NCBI GenBank assembly: GCA_023078555.1
Contig: CM041199.1
Coordinates: 6,453,315-6,517,314, forward strand
Direction: 5' to 3'
Source: Ulva prolifera
Taxonomy: Eukaryota; Chlorophyta; Ulvophyceae; Ulvales; Ulvaceae
DNA length: 64,000 nt
Every line of letters begins with the position of its first letter. Within the stretch, counting starts at the first letter, position 1. The notes under the pieces are model-generated. The model worked only from the letters and a program-made list of their open reading frames with translations, had not been told where the DNA came from and made no database searches. A program made the position numbers and the translations under genes. Below are positions 41,530-52,711 of the stretch, in pieces.

Positions 41530-41530
<1 letters not shown>

Positions 41531-41564
<34 letters not shown>
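41531..41564. repeat. Poly-C tract, 34 nt
   Basis: Thirty-four uninterrupted C, ending 179 bp upstream of the ATG at 41744, so within the likely promoter or leader of that gene. Confidence 0.92.
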
Positions 41565-41567
<3 letters not shown>

Positions 41568-41743
41568 CAGGCGGACTGTACCCTGTATTTGCACCTACAT
41601 CAGACATCGGTGCAGGCCACGGCTTGGAGACGTAGATATTCATCTCTTCGCAAGGCGGCCGCTCACCGCCTCCCCGAGAAGCATCGCCCAGACCAAACTT
41701 CCGCGTAGTTCCCACCTCGACACCCTCCGCGCGTCAAGAAGAG

Positions 41744-43121
41744 ATGCCTTGCTACTGCGGCTGCAACACCGAGCGCAGCAAGAAGCTGTGGGGGGCCTCA
41801 GTCGGCCTCGGGGTCGTGGCAGGCATCGGGTTGATCCTCAGCTTCGTTGCCGATGCCTTCATCTTCATATTTCTTGTATTCCTCATCGCCAGCACCATCC
41901 CATGCTATATGATGTGCTGCTGCAATGATCCCCCCGAGGTGAGCGCCCTCCCCGCAGCCTGCCTTGTGCCGAATTTCTGTGTCGGGCAGGCGCCAACGTG
42001 CACAATGGAATATGCATGCGGAACATGCATATATGGCCTCTGCCCCAAGTGCTCCTGCGGGGGCCTTTGCCTAGGCCTCTGACGGGCGAAGCAGTCAATC
42101 ATGGGGCTGCTCTGGACGTGCTCCCGCCTTGCATTGCATCGCCGCTCCTCTGCAAGGTGCCCGCATCTTTGGCAACACAGTGTGACCACGCATGTGCCGT
42201 GGGCTCGTCATTGATGGCGTTGGCGTTCTTCGCGAGCTCTTCCTTGCAGCCAGGCGGGGTATTGGGCGTCTGCCTGTTCCAGCATCACGACCCACGGCTC
42301 ACTTCTTCCATCAATGAATCCCGTCCATCAATGAACCACGTCTGCAGAGCCAGCTGGCTCATCCACTTGAATGATCTCACTGCGGGCTGTGCTGTGCCGT
42401 GCTGCGTGCATCGCAGCCGTGCTGGCTGAAGCAGCCCGCTCGTAGCTAGTCATCTGGCTCTGTGAGTTAAGCTGTACAGTGACTTCTGATTACTTCGCTC
42501 AGTGACTCCTGAATCATGCGTCCAGTGACTCAAAGCCAGCCCAGAGCGTGAGAATGCCAGGCAACGGCTCGAATCGCTGTGCAGGGTCAGAAGAAGGCGG
42601 TGGTGGCTACTGCACCGCAGACAATTGTGACTGCGAATGTCATCAACGGGCCGCAACCGACCGGTTCTGTGTATCAAGCTCAAGGCGTTCCTGCCGGAGC
42701 GCCTCCACAGCCGCCGGCGGCTGCCCCACCGCTGAAACCTCATGACATGCCAGTTGGGGTTCCCCCACCACCACCGGCTCCGTCCCCGTATGATGCTCAT
42801 GGTGCTCCTGTAGGGGTGCCTCCTCCCCCGCCATTCATTGAGGCCATGCCGCTCCAAGCGCCTACGCCACTGGAACTTGCCGTCCCAATGAACACGCCAC
42901 CGCCGCCGGGGCCGCCGCCACCGCCAGGCCCGCCGCCTCCGCCAGGGCCGCCGCCTCCGCCTGGCCCGCACGCGCCCCCGGGGCCGCCGCCTCCGCCTGG
43001 CCCGCACGCGCCCCCGGGGCCGCCGCCTCCGCCTGGCCCGCACGCGCCCCCGGGGCCGCCGCCTCCTCCAGGGCCGCCGCCCCCCGCGCAGCAGGGCCCG
43101 CCCCCTCCTCCGCCGTTCTAG
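41744..43121 (+). CDS. Small Cys-rich membrane protein with Pro-rich tail, two exons
   Basis: Exon 1 is 41744-41938 and exon 2 is 42585-43121. The GT-AG intron of 646 bp is in phase 0, and the product is 243 residues. It starts MPCYCGCNTE. Two closely spaced hydrophobic segments follow (about residues 15-33 and 34-52), then a CCC cluster (MMCCCN) that could be palmitoylated. The rest is a tail of PPPPG, GPHAPPG and VGVPPPPPAPSPYD-type repeats of about 180 residues. The tail includes a 36-bp DNA repeat (units at 42961, 42997 and 43033). The architecture recalls small membrane adaptors such as SHISA- or WBP1-like proteins, with a tail suited to SH3, WW or profilin binding. I claim no homology. 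The 34-nt poly-C tract lies upstream. Confidence 0.75.
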
Positions 43122-44268
43122 ATGGCTTGTTCATGCATGTCTCAAGTCGCAGCTCTTGAGCAAGGCAAAGGCAACTTCAAGTCTGCCGGCCCACGTGGTG
43201 CTCTGCGGCCAGGCTCTGCCGTGCAGTGGTGAGGCGCCCTTTAAGGTGATCGTGGTGTTGACATGTCATAGAGGCGTTACAGACACCCGCATCATGTGGG
43301 AAGTGTGGCCGTGGGAAGTTTGGCTGTGGGTTGAGAATGGTGATGATGGACAGTGTTGATTTGCCTTGCAGTATATGTAGGCCATCCAGAAAAAGACCTG
43401 AATCGTTGGAGTTGACGTATGTGATCAGCCTGACGACTCAACTGTGATGATGGATCGGCCTTGATTGGCACCCGTTGTCCGGGTCAACATAGAACTCGAT
43501 CTTGAATGGCATTGTGCAATTGCGGTGTTTGTATTCCAATGTAGTGGTCGTCAATGCGCGTTGGGACGTGACCACACAGAACTTAGGAAAATACATGTTT
43601 GTAAAATGACACATGCTGGGTACTTGCTCAGGCAGGCCTGTGTCGGGATGTGCTCCTCAGTCTTTGTGAACATGAAGGAAATGTGAGTGTTTCAAGATGG
43701 TGTGCCCCTGTTGTAGCTGCACAACTGGGAACTCAACAGTACTGTTGAGAGCATACGCGCACTGCTTGTTCAAATGGCATGATTCTCATTGTGTTCCAAC
43801 TTATCTCAACTTGCCTAATTCTGTGATCTTGCACATTTGCTTCATTTCGATGGTGGTAACAGCCTCAACATAACAGACAGGCCTGGGCTGCAAACAAATG
43901 GATACTGCTGCCAACCACCCATACACCTTCCTCACTGGCGCAGACAACGTCTGATTTTCCATGAAAACAATGGAATTCGATTGTCGCCTGTCCACTTCAA
44001 GGCACATACAGTGCATTTGCATGCAACAAAGCCATGCATTCGGCCTCTCACTCCGCACGCCTATCTGCTTTCCTCCGATGCCACCGATCTGATTGCCCTT
44101 CTGCAACGGTGGACAACCATGTTGTCACGATGCCCGCATCTGGAGTCTACGGTCAGCCTATCACAGGTGCTGAACCAGGATGCAGGCATGCATGTGGATC
44201 CCCTCTTGCCCCCATGACACCTCTTCCGCCACCCCTGTTTCACAACATGCACGCAGATGGCATGACTG
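43122..44268. other. No gene recognised
   Basis: It separates the plus-strand small membrane gene from the minus-strand Ala-rich exons, so both 3' ends probably lie here. Open frames in it show no signature. Confidence 0.4.
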
Positions 44269-46532
44269 TTAAGGCACCACAGAGGCGACAGCGGGCAGAG
44301 CGCGTTGGGTCAGCCCCTGCACAACCTCCCGCACCCCTACACCACACCCCAGCACCTGCTGCAACATCTGCTGCACCCGCTCGTCCCCAACCACCGCAGC
44401 CACCGGCGCCACGTCGACCGCGGCCGCGAGCGTCTGCGCTGCCAGCATCGCACACGTGCCGCGGCGCACCACGTGCGCCGTCGTTGCCTCCACAGTCGCG
44501 TCCATCGCCGGAACCACCTTCTCCGCCCCGTCCCCTCCCTGCTGCGGCGACGGCACCTGCGATATGCATGAGAAGAGCTGCGCGGCGAGGCGGAGCCATG
44601 CGGCGTGGCCCCACACATGCGCTTCCTCGCCGGGTGCCGTCTGGGCGGCCATGCCGCCGTCGCTGTTATGCGTGATGTGGAGCCCCCGCGCGACGGTCAG
44701 CAGCAGCTGCCGGGCCTCGTGTGTGCGCTCCTCCTGCGCAAGCTCGCCGCCGGGCTCGCCGCCTGGCTGCGCATGCCAGCGCGCCGCCAGCACTGCCACA
44801 CACATTTCCGCGGCATAACCTGAGCAGCACCGTCCTCAGAGAGGTGCCGTCCGTGGCAGTCGCCGGCTCGGCGGCCGGGGCCGCCGCGGCGGCGGCAAGG
44901 GCCGTGACGGTGGTGCGGCAGAGCGCGAATGCGTTAGTGAGGCGGCCACAGGTGGCGAGGAGGGCGGTGGCGACGAGGTCGGCGGTGGCGGCCCCCTCGG
45001 TGCGTTGGGGACCGTCAGGGTCCGTGCGGACGGCGAGCCAAGAGCGCAGCAGGCCGCCCATGCTACGGTCGTCGGGCTCGGCGAGGCCGAAGCGGCAGGC
45101 CTCGACGCACGCCTCTTGCACAGCGGCGGGGCAATTGTCCCCGCACGCATGCACATACAGTGGCTACCGGCGGCACCTTCCCGCATGCTTGGGCGCCACC
45201 GGCCACTGAACATCGGTGTGCAGTGGCCCCACCATGGTGCGGCGACTTCAGGTGCGCCCAGTGCAGCAACCATGGGGACGTGTTGGGCAGGTGAGTGCTG
45301 TCGCAGTCCGACACATCAGGTGACACATCAGGTGCACAGACGACCATGCTGCAGGGATCTGAAAGGCGAACAGCTTTTGTAGCACGCATGGAGCACCAAC
45401 TGGTTAGCATGTCTCCCTGTCGAAATTTGCACTTCTAGCCTGACGATTTCCAAATATGGTTGACTCGGTGCACTTCACACTCAAGGAAGGTCGCGCATGC
45501 TGGGGGGAGCCGCAGCGGCCATGCACACACGCAGATTGTGGGAGTCTGCAGATCCAATGTGAGGGTGGGCGCACCATGACTTCCGTGGCCGTGCTTGGCA
45601 GCGCGATGACCGCCTAGGCCTGCAGCAGCGCAGCACAGTCGAGGCCGTCCAGGCTCCGGCCGCAGCAGTGCACCGGGGCGTCCACGGGGGCGCCGTCGAA
45701 GAGCACGTCGGCGCGCGCCGCGCTGCCAGTCGCGTACATGTGCATGCGCAGCACGCAAGTCGACAGCAGCGCGCCGTAGGCCTGCACCTGCCCGCCTGCA
45801 GCACGGGCGAGCGCCTGAGCGGCGGCATTGCCAGTGCACTTACGGTGCATTTACGGTGTACTTATCTTGTGCTTACGTTCACGCCATGCTGCGTGCTGCG
45901 GACAAAGATGACCAGACCAGCGCGTGATGCCTTCGCTGCATCACAGCGCACAGCGCAAGTGCTCGAGGGACGGTGCAAACGGTCGCATGGCGTTGGCACA
46001 TCACGGCATTTTTATTTCCGCGGAGGGCACACGGCGAGGCCGGGTGATCATGCGTGCATGGCATGTGCATACAGACAGGCAGGGAGTTGAGGTGCCCACC
46101 TTCAAGGGTGGCGTCCTAGCACGACATCGCCATCGCCGCAAAGCTGACAGGGCCATCAGGGATCGTCAGGGCGTCCCGCACGCGCCGCTCGGCACGGTCG
46201 CATGCGCCGGCCGCTGCGCCATCGCCCCCGTCACCCCCTTCGGGTGTACCGATGCCCTCCTCCGCCTCCGGCGGAATGGCCAGCAGCTGCTGCGGGATGC
46301 TAGGCAGCACAGAAAGCGCGGCGGCGATGGGGGCATCAGGCCGTGCGGGGGCCACGGTCGCACCCGAGGGGGGCCCCAGCACACGGCAGATCTCCGCGGG
46401 CGAGGCCTGCACAGCGTGCAGAGCACGCACGGCGAGCCGCACCCACACGCGCTGCGCGAGCGGCATCTGCTGGAGGGCGGCCGCGGAGACGTGCTGCTGC
46501 GGCTGTGCGAGGTGGTCCAGGTCGGCACGGAT
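44269..46532 (-). CDS. Ala-rich helical protein exons, unrecognised
   Basis: Four blocks with strongly biased, open coding in one strand. They run from 46532 down to about 46130, from 45814 to about 45617, from 45114 to 44820 and from 44792 to 44269. Acceptors such as GCTGTGCAG and CCGCTCAG and the donor CTCAG|GTTATG support splicing. The residues form Ala/Leu/Val-rich helices with scattered Cys (VRLAVRALHAVQASPAEICRV-like stretches, QQVLGCGVGVREV). The pattern resembles the helical parts of REJ/GAIN-type ectodomains in algal surface proteins, but only by general character. The second block ends CTGCAG|GCCTAG, which gives either a stop or a GC-type donor. It may be the ectodomain of kinase B or an independent gene. 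The 5' and 3' ends are not established. Confidence 0.45.
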
Positions 46533-46789
46533 CTGCACAGCGGACGGGGATATATGCATATGCGACAGCTACGCACGCACCACACCAGCACCGATGACAC
46601 CGGCAGCCCAGGCTGATCGAGGCAAACAAGGCCCAGGGCCGGGGGGTGGTAGTGGGGTGGGTGTGCGTGTGATCGTGGGTGTGGGGGCCTGTGTGTCTCT
46701 GGCTTCGGCCTGTGTATGTGCTGGTGTATGCATGGGTGCATGGGTGTGTTGGTGGTTGAGTGGGTGTATGGCCCCCCCTGTATGTGTGT

Positions 46790-46833
46790 GACCTGCAGTG
46801 TGGCCTTCCTCGCTGCCTTTGTCCTTGTAACAC
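46790..46833 (+). mobile_element. Family-2 retroposon tail (46.8 kb copy)
   Basis: It ends CTCGCTGCCTTTGTCCTTGTAACA, shared with the 49.8-kb copy. The 5' extent is unclear and no target duplication was found. Confidence 0.55.
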
Positions 46834-47439
46834 ACGACGCACAGCCGCTGGCCCGCCTCTGGCGGAAAGGCAAGGATCGAGAGTTTCTGAAGAGTGAGCA
46901 CAGCTCCGGTGGACGCAATGTCCCCTCAGGATGCCCTTGCAAGTCACAGCAGACACGGCGCGTGGTTGCAAGAAAGTACAAAAGATTCCGAGGAAGGAGA
47001 GGCACGTCACCACCGAAGTCTGCTGTGAGCGCAGTCGAGGCCGTCTTGCAGCACCATCCTGCTTTTGCATAGTTGGTGTTAGGCCAGTCACCGGATCTCC
47101 AGGTGGCCAGCTGATTGAAAGCTCCACTCTGGAGACAGCGCCAGCGGGCGCCGGTGTGCTGTTGCAATGGCGTGCTCGTGGTATGTCACGTCCTTCCGTT
47201 TTTGGTCCCATAAGCACATTATGAGGCAATGCAGCATTGGGCATGCTATGCATGGCTTTGGTCGCCTGTGCACTTGACGCAATGCGGCATGCGATTCGGT
47301 GTACAATCTGTGATGCGGCGTTCAGAACCTCCGATCAAAAACACAACATGCATACAGAGCATCACTGATACTACGTCAGGTGCTTCTTGTGCACAAACAG
47401 CTCCAGCGCCCACATCGCCGTGGCGAGATACACATGAGT

Positions 47440-47830
47440 AGAGTTTGCGTGCCTTGCGTGAGGGACAAACCGGCGGCGCCGGATCAGGTTTCTTCCTGCG
47501 GCAGCGTACCACAAAGACTGCTGCTGCCACGCACATCAACAGCGCCACCACCGCTGCCGCCACAACCGCGATTACCGCGCCAATGTTTGTCCCAGAAACG
47601 CCATCTCCACGTGACGTTGATTGAGAGGATGTGCTCTGTCCCGCGGGCGGGGTAAGTGTCCTGCGGCTACGTTCTCCTGGCCGCCAGCAGACATCGGCAG
47701 CTGAGGTGGGGGATTTGCCAGAACTCCGGGGCTGGGAGCGGGCGCTGGGGGCGGCACAGGTCGGGGCACAGGCCAAGCGGTGCCGAATCTGCCTCTACAG
47801 GCGGTGGCGCCACTGGCAAAGGTAAAGGCT
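47440..47830 (-). pseudogene. Decayed receptor stalk/TM exon related to kinase A
   Basis: A Pro-rich stalk is followed by a clear TM helix and a basic stop (IGAVIAVVAAAVVALLMCVA, then RCRRKKPDP). This is the same order as in the kinase A exon at 19521-18964. The stalk reads APPPVEADSAPLG in one frame (compare PPPADASDSPLG in A), PVPPPAPAPSPG in a second and the TM helix in a third. Two frame changes within about 250 bp imply a broken exon unless small introns intervene. No kinase exons lie between it and the Ala-rich block. Confidence 0.45.
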
Positions 47831-48440
47831 CACACGTGTGGTGTTCCTAGGCCTGTTTGCAAATTGGGTCACGCACGCCGGTCCTGCAGTGCTCGTTGCG
47901 TGCCTGTTTAGGTTCTTGTAGAATATGGTAAAGACATGCACCGGGCCAAGCATGAGCAAGTGAATGCATCCACACTCACGGCGGTAATGCTGCATCCGTA
48001 AGCAGATTCCGCACATGCATGCGCTAATTCATAATCAACGGCATACATAAGTTTTGTGATTATTATCAGTACAGGTTAAGTCATGTAGCTGCAACAACGT
48101 CAAAGAGGCGGAAACTCTGGCCGATCGATGCGCCGGGCACAGCGGCGCTGAGCACGGCTTCAAGAAACATGGCGGCGTTGCAACGGTGTCATCAGTGCGC
48201 GCGGTGCTATCTGCAGGGGAAAAAGAGGGCGACGCCTCGGCGCCGAATTCGTTTCGAAACGGGCTGTGGGCCCGCGCCGAGGCCTGATCGACCGACATCG
48301 GGTGATGAAGTGGTGGTGGGTGGCTGATCGCTGACGTGTAGAGACCGCTCCGACCTGCTGAGTCACAAGGATACAACATGCATGAATATGCCGAGCCGAG
48401 GCTGACATACGGCAGGTGTGGGGGCTTGTATGTGGTTGTG

Positions 48441-48672
48441 TGTCCGTTACAAGGACAAATCAAGCAAGGCAGGTAGCACCGCAAGCCACAACCAGAGGAA
48501 CTCACACCACGCAACGAGCCACAAGCAACGAGCCACACGCAGCACACACCAACACACCCACGTGGGTGTTGCGTACGCAACGGCAGCACCCACGCCGGCC
48601 ACAGCCACACAGCCGGGCCCTCCAGCTTTTTCCTGTGTAACACACAGTCACACACCCACACAACCACAGACA
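48441..48672 (-). mobile_element. Family-2 insertion, 232 bp, with 14-bp target duplication
   Basis: TGTATGTGGTTGTG is repeated exactly at 48427-48440 and 48673-48686. In minus orientation the insertion ends CTTGATTTGTCCTTGTAA, the family-2 3' end. Its 5' part is CA-rich. Confidence 0.7.
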
Positions 48673-48686
48673 TGTATGTGGTTGTG

Positions 48687-48770
48687 TTACAAGGATAAAG
48701 GCAGCAAGGCAGGCAGCACCGCGAAAGTAGCAAGCAGACGAAGCAAATACCAAGACACCCACGCGCGTCA
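48687..48770 (-). mobile_element. Family-2 insertion copy, about 84 bp matched
   Basis: The reverse complement matches 49898-49979 over its length (GCTTCGTCTG, TTTCGCGGTGCTGCC, GCCTT ... CCTTGTAA). It begins directly after the target duplication of the preceding copy. Its own duplication was not found. Confidence 0.7.
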
Positions 48771-48877
48771 CACCCATCACCGGCGCAGCAAGCGACACAG
48801 ATCCGCAGACCGCCAAGCACACACCCACACACCAGCACACACACGCACAGACCCCACGGCCCACACACAACAACACA

Positions 48878-48903
48878 CCTGCCTCGCTTGCTGTGTCCTT
48901 GTA
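48878..48903 (+). mobile_element. Family-2 micro-insertion, 26 bp, with 15-bp target duplication
   Basis: ACACACAACAACACA occurs at 48863-48877 and 48904-48918. Between them lie 26 bp ending GTGTCCTTGTA, the family-2 3' end. The repeat is CA-rich, so chance is less excluded than for the other copies. Confidence 0.6.
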
Positions 48904-49270
48904 ACACACAACAACACAACCGCGAACACCATAACGCCTGCCGCCGTACGACAGGGTCGCGCCCAACACACTGCTGCCTGAGGCCGCCCATCATGGCCGC
49001 CCGATCGCCAGGGGCCGCCCTAGCCCCAAACCCCACCCCCACCCCCCGAGCCACAGCACACCACGCCAACGCGACTACGTATGGTCATGCTGAAGGGCAT
49101 GACATGTACGTGCTTCCCCTAAGTGGCCTGCTGGCCACCACCAATCAGCCGATGAACCAGCCACGACCAGCTGGTCCTAGAGTGCACCTTGAGAACAAAC
49201 AAAAACCTCACAGTGACATGACATGGTCCTAACATCCCACTGGCATGGTTTCCATTTTCAGTCCCATCCG

Positions 49271-49464
49271 TAAGGACAGGAAATGTAAGGATTACCTTAT
49301 CATAAGGCAAGGAGCTTGACCAATCCTTATGCCGCCTATGATGGTCCTTACATAAGGACCAGGACCATGCCTGAAATCCCGAAGTTGTCCTTAACCAGGC
49401 CCTATACCGGCCTTACGCCCCATGTGAGGACGAGGTAAGGTCGCTGTAAGACCGCCATAAGGAC
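49271..49464. repeat. TAAGGAC motif array (49 kb)
   Basis: Five exact TAAGGAC/GTCCTTA heptamers occur in 194 bp (49271, 49344, 49353, 49387 and 49458) in mixed orientation. Near-matches (TAAGGAT, TAAGGCA, ATCCTTAT) add to them. The only other such cluster is at 60111-60303. Confidence 0.65.
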
Positions 49465-49590
49465 AACTCGGTGCTGCTAGTGGATCGGCAGCAACTTGCT
49501 CGGCAGCAACTTGAAGGGCCTCGAGGTGAGTGACCGCACGGCATGCATACCTGTCCGCACCCACTGGGAAGGTATCTCTCGAGAGATCCT

Positions 49591-49605
49591 CTTTTGTAAT
49601 CTCTA
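49591..49605 (+). mobile_element. Possible 15-bp family-1 micro-insertion
   Basis: GAGAGATCCT at 49581-49590 and 49606-49615 brackets CTTTTGTAATCTCTA, which carries the last bases of the family-1 tail. It is very short, and the flanks are also partly self-complementary. Confidence 0.35.
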
Positions 49606-49838
49606 GAGAGATCCTTCAGGTATTTGTGTTGGGAGTCAACAGTCACAGACACCCACAGCAAATGAGTTCCTTCATCATCAAAAATGAGCTGCAGCACTAG
49701 GAAAGCAGCTGCTATATATCTGCAGACAAGCAGCCACACTAGTACGACAGCGGCGCACACATCTCCTTTCTTGAGCTGCATCTGTTGATCCCATTCACAC
49801 CATTCACTCTTTGCTCACATGCATGTCACATGTTGAGC

Positions 49839-49981
49839 CGGTGCTGGGGTTTTTCTTCTGCGCCGGTGCTGGGTTTGTTTTTGGGGCGTGGCGGGTGTCG
49901 CGTGCGTGGGTGTCTGTGTGTTTGCTTCGTCTGTTTGCTTCTTTCGCGGTGCTGCCCGCCTTGCTGCCTTTGTCCTTGTAA
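49839..49981 (+). mobile_element. Family-2 insertion, 143 bp, with 12-bp target duplication
   Basis: CACATGTTGAGC is repeated exactly at 49827-49838 and 49982-49993. The insertion is T/G-rich and ends GCCTTTGTCCTTGTAACA. This is the cleanest full example of the family, with a variable 5' end and a fixed 3' end. Confidence 0.85.
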
Positions 49982-49993
49982 CACATGTTGAGC

Positions 49994-51038
49994 ATGTGAC
50001 ATGCACAACACCTCTGGGTTAACTGTTTCTGTCATCCTAGAGCGAGCGTTTAATGTGCTACATACACGTTACTGTTGTAGTACCACTACTATAACTGGAC
50101 CGCGTTTTGACGTGCGTTTGACGTGTGTACGCTGGGTGTGGGTGCCACGGTGGCAGCTGCTCTGCACAATCTGGCATGGGGCGGACACACACGCAAACCA
50201 AAGCAAAGCGCCTGTCGTCAGGACCCTGATCAATTCTGCATGCCCCATCCATATGGCCCCGGGTTACCAAGCCAGTACTGCGCATGCCTAAAGAGGCCGC
50301 AGAAGGTCAGAAGGTCACGTGCCATATGTTGCTGCTGCCATCGAGCTGTCATGATGCACAGAGTGCATATGTATGTAGTTACAAAGGACAGAGGCCGGGC
50401 ACTGAGCCATTGCTAGGAATTCACACGCAAATCTACTCACGCAGTCATGGCACTAGGCCGGGCACGAGCACGTACCACAGCTCTACCGGTGATGCCAGGC
50501 AAAGATTGAAGCCCCGCACGGAGCACAAGAGCATTCCCCTTGCACAACGCCACACTCAACCGGCGCAGAGCATTAATGCGAACATTCGTCACAAACAAAG
50601 CACGGTTCACCAGCATATGTATGTATGCATGGTTACATAGCCGTATCCATTTGGACATTGACAACTCCGAAATCCGGGACCGAAAGAGGCATCCAAGCAA
50701 CATGCTGTCGCAAACTCTGACTTGCGCCACAGAATGCAACAACACGAGCCAATTCACCGAGAGGGGACGGGCGAATTGCAACACCCGACACCCCAGCATC
50801 ACCACCAACACCACCAACACCGACAATAAGAACAACCGCTACATCAGACCACGAAACATGTATACTATTGTGGCCAGCATGCCTCAGCAGCGCATGCTCG
50901 CATGCATGCACACATGATTGTTGTCATGACCAGTGCGTCAGCGAGGCGCAATTGCACGTGCAGGCCAATCCGCCAAGTCTAATGTTGAAGCAAGCCCCAA
51001 TTAACCACCTTCAGTGCCCCTTGAAGCCCAAATCCAGC
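49994..51038. other. No gene recognised upstream of the Cys-rich gene
   Basis: It probably contains the promoter of the gene at 51039. Open frames on either strand lack signatures. Confidence 0.4.
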
Positions 51039-51698
51039 ATGGTCAATCCCGGCTGTATCATGCGCCCCGCAGCACGCACCGCACAGCGCAGCGTCGTGCG
51101 CACCTGGGCCACCCTCAGGCTTCTCCTGTGTGCTGCCCTCTTGCCTTTCCATGCGGCCCGCGCCGACGCTCAAGCCGGCTGCGAGGAAATGGCCGAGTGG
51201 TTGCTGTACGGACTCGCGACCTATGATGATTCGTACTCGTCTGAGGGCTGCGATACATCTGACGCCGACACCTACACCATTTGTGGCGCCAGAGGCCGAG
51301 CGGGGCCCTGCTCCGGTGTCTCTGCCTGCCCCAGCGAGACGACGGTCATTGGTGATGATTGCCCCACAGTCGATGCCGCATCGTCATGCTGCACTGAGAT
51401 GCTCACCGTGGCCTCGTCATTGCTTCCATCGACAGTGGTCTGCGTGCAGACCTGCTCCGACGTACCCAGCGACCCCTTCCACTACAAGAAAGTTGACCTC
51501 CCCAGAGTTGGGCGAAGTGCCCCTTTCGGATCAGGGGCGGGTGGGCTGAGGGCAATAATGCCCCATGCTGCATCAGGGGCTGTTGCAGCGTACAGCAGTC
51601 CGGGGCGAAACTCGCCCCAGAGCCACAGTTGCAGTCAGGGGCCTTTCTGTGCAGTACAAGCTGGCGCAGTTATCAAAGTGGCCACCACATTGCACTAG
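51039..51698 (+). CDS. Secreted Cys-rich protein (paralogue 1)
   Basis: ATG 51039 (alternative 51060) starts an n-region with several Arg. A hydrophobic core (LRLLLCAALLPFHAARA) follows, then a Cys-rich domain (AGCEEMAEWLL, GPCSGVSAC, DDCPTVDAASSCC, VVCVQTCS). The spacing of about eight Cys matches the protein encoded at 59134-59777 (ASSCC/DAGCC, VQTCS/FQDCS). After PFHYKK the frame stays open to 51698 but the sequence turns low in character. The true coding end may therefore be a donor at about 51492 with a missing second exon. It is a predicted secreted or surface protein of unknown function. Confidence 0.6.
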   Translation: MVNPGCIMRPAARTAQRSVVRTWATLRLLLCAALLPFHAARADAQAGCEEMAEWLLYGLATYDDSYSSEGCDTSDADTYTICGARGRAGPCSGVSACPSETTVIGDDCPTVDAASSCCTEMLTVASSLLPSTVVCVQTCSDVPSDPFHYKKVDLPRVGRSAPFGSGAGGLRAIMPHAASGAVAAYSSPGRNSPQSHSCSQGPFCAVQAGAVIKVATTLH

Positions 51699-52538
51699 AA
51701 GGGGCACATTGATGGATTGTTGCAGGGGTACCTTAGACAACCAGCAGAATGGACGCAGACGCACAATGAATTGGCAACACAAGACGTTGTGTGATCCCAG
51801 GAGCATATTTGGTAAGTGCATGGCGCAACCTCGACGTTTGGTGAGAGATAACGCCAGGAGAAGTACACAGCGGACCAGCTTGCTAAGCCAGCTTGTAAAC
51901 ACGCAGGTCCCCTGTACGGGAACGAAGCAATCATTACTGTTTGCAAATCTGTCGTGTACATGAAGGGCATATTGCGAGCGGGCCGAAAGCACGCATGACA
52001 TCCGAGAGTGCGCTGCTCGTTTGACAGTGTCTTCAGGTCACCATTCGACGCCCGAGAGTCTGCCGGTCTCATCGGAAGTAGTTATCAAGATAGTGTGCGT
52101 CGTTGACACCATCCGGACATTCCCATCCTTCAATGCCGTGCTATTGCCCAGATTCAGCGTGTACTGATGCTCGTAAGCTCTCGAGTGCAGGTGGCTGAGA
52201 CTACCGAGAGTGATGCTACGATCGCTGAGCGGGTGGTGACCAAGTGCCACTCTTGACCTATGATACCAGTTGCTCCATCTGATGAGCCCCTCTTCGCTGT
52301 GGAAGCTGCCGCGTTTGATATAGACATCTTCGCTTTAGATTGTGGGAAAGTCGCCGGTAAAGACATGCCACATTCCACTCTCCACTTCCACAATTGTTTG
52401 CAAAGCACACGTGTGCCGTATACATCATTAATGAAATGCTGTGGGGACATGCAGGCACCGTGGTCACTGCAAATCTATAGCGGCAGTGGAAATGGATATG
52501 AGTTCAGCATCCCATCAGTACCGAATATGCGTCAAGTT

Positions 52539-52624
52539 CTGGACTTGCTCTGATCCAGCTCAAACTCTGCCCAGACCCAGGCTGTAGGTGTAGTTGAGGA
52601 GTTTAGAATCGGTTGATGTGTGCA
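52539..52624 (+). repeat. Direct repeat, copy 1 (about 86 bp)
   Basis: It begins CTGGACTTGCTCTGATCCAG and ends CGGTTGATGTGTGCA. It is more than 90 percent identical by eye to 52712-52798, with single-base and one-base indel differences. The copies are 87 bp apart. Confidence 0.9.
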
Positions 52625-52711
52625 GCAGCACATCTGCTGGGGCTGCTCTCGTGTGTCGGTGCTGCACACCGGAATTCAACGCTGCAGACACACCGCCTGG
52701 CAGTTTGGTAC

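Larger units (their letters stand above)
35143..41530. other. Repeat-rich region without recognised genes
   Basis: Contents: the 48-bp minisatellite, palindromes at 35.7 and 41.0 kb, poly-C tracts at 38.3 and 40.9 kb, a CAG run near 39.32 kb, and retroposon pieces at 36.34, 39.53 and 40.33 kb. Open frames of 60-160 codons occur on both strands but show no domain signature. A 159-codon minus frame at 36585-37061 cannot be tied to any family. Confidence 0.45.

Noticed and set aside
42450..43134. Arg- and Ala-rich minus-strand frames
   Set aside because: They are antisense shadows of the Pro-rich coding exon 42585-43121.
48035..49069. 344-codon minus-strand frame
   Set aside because: It runs through three retroposon copies and CA-rich DNA; Cys/Val/Gly bias follows from the GTGT composition.
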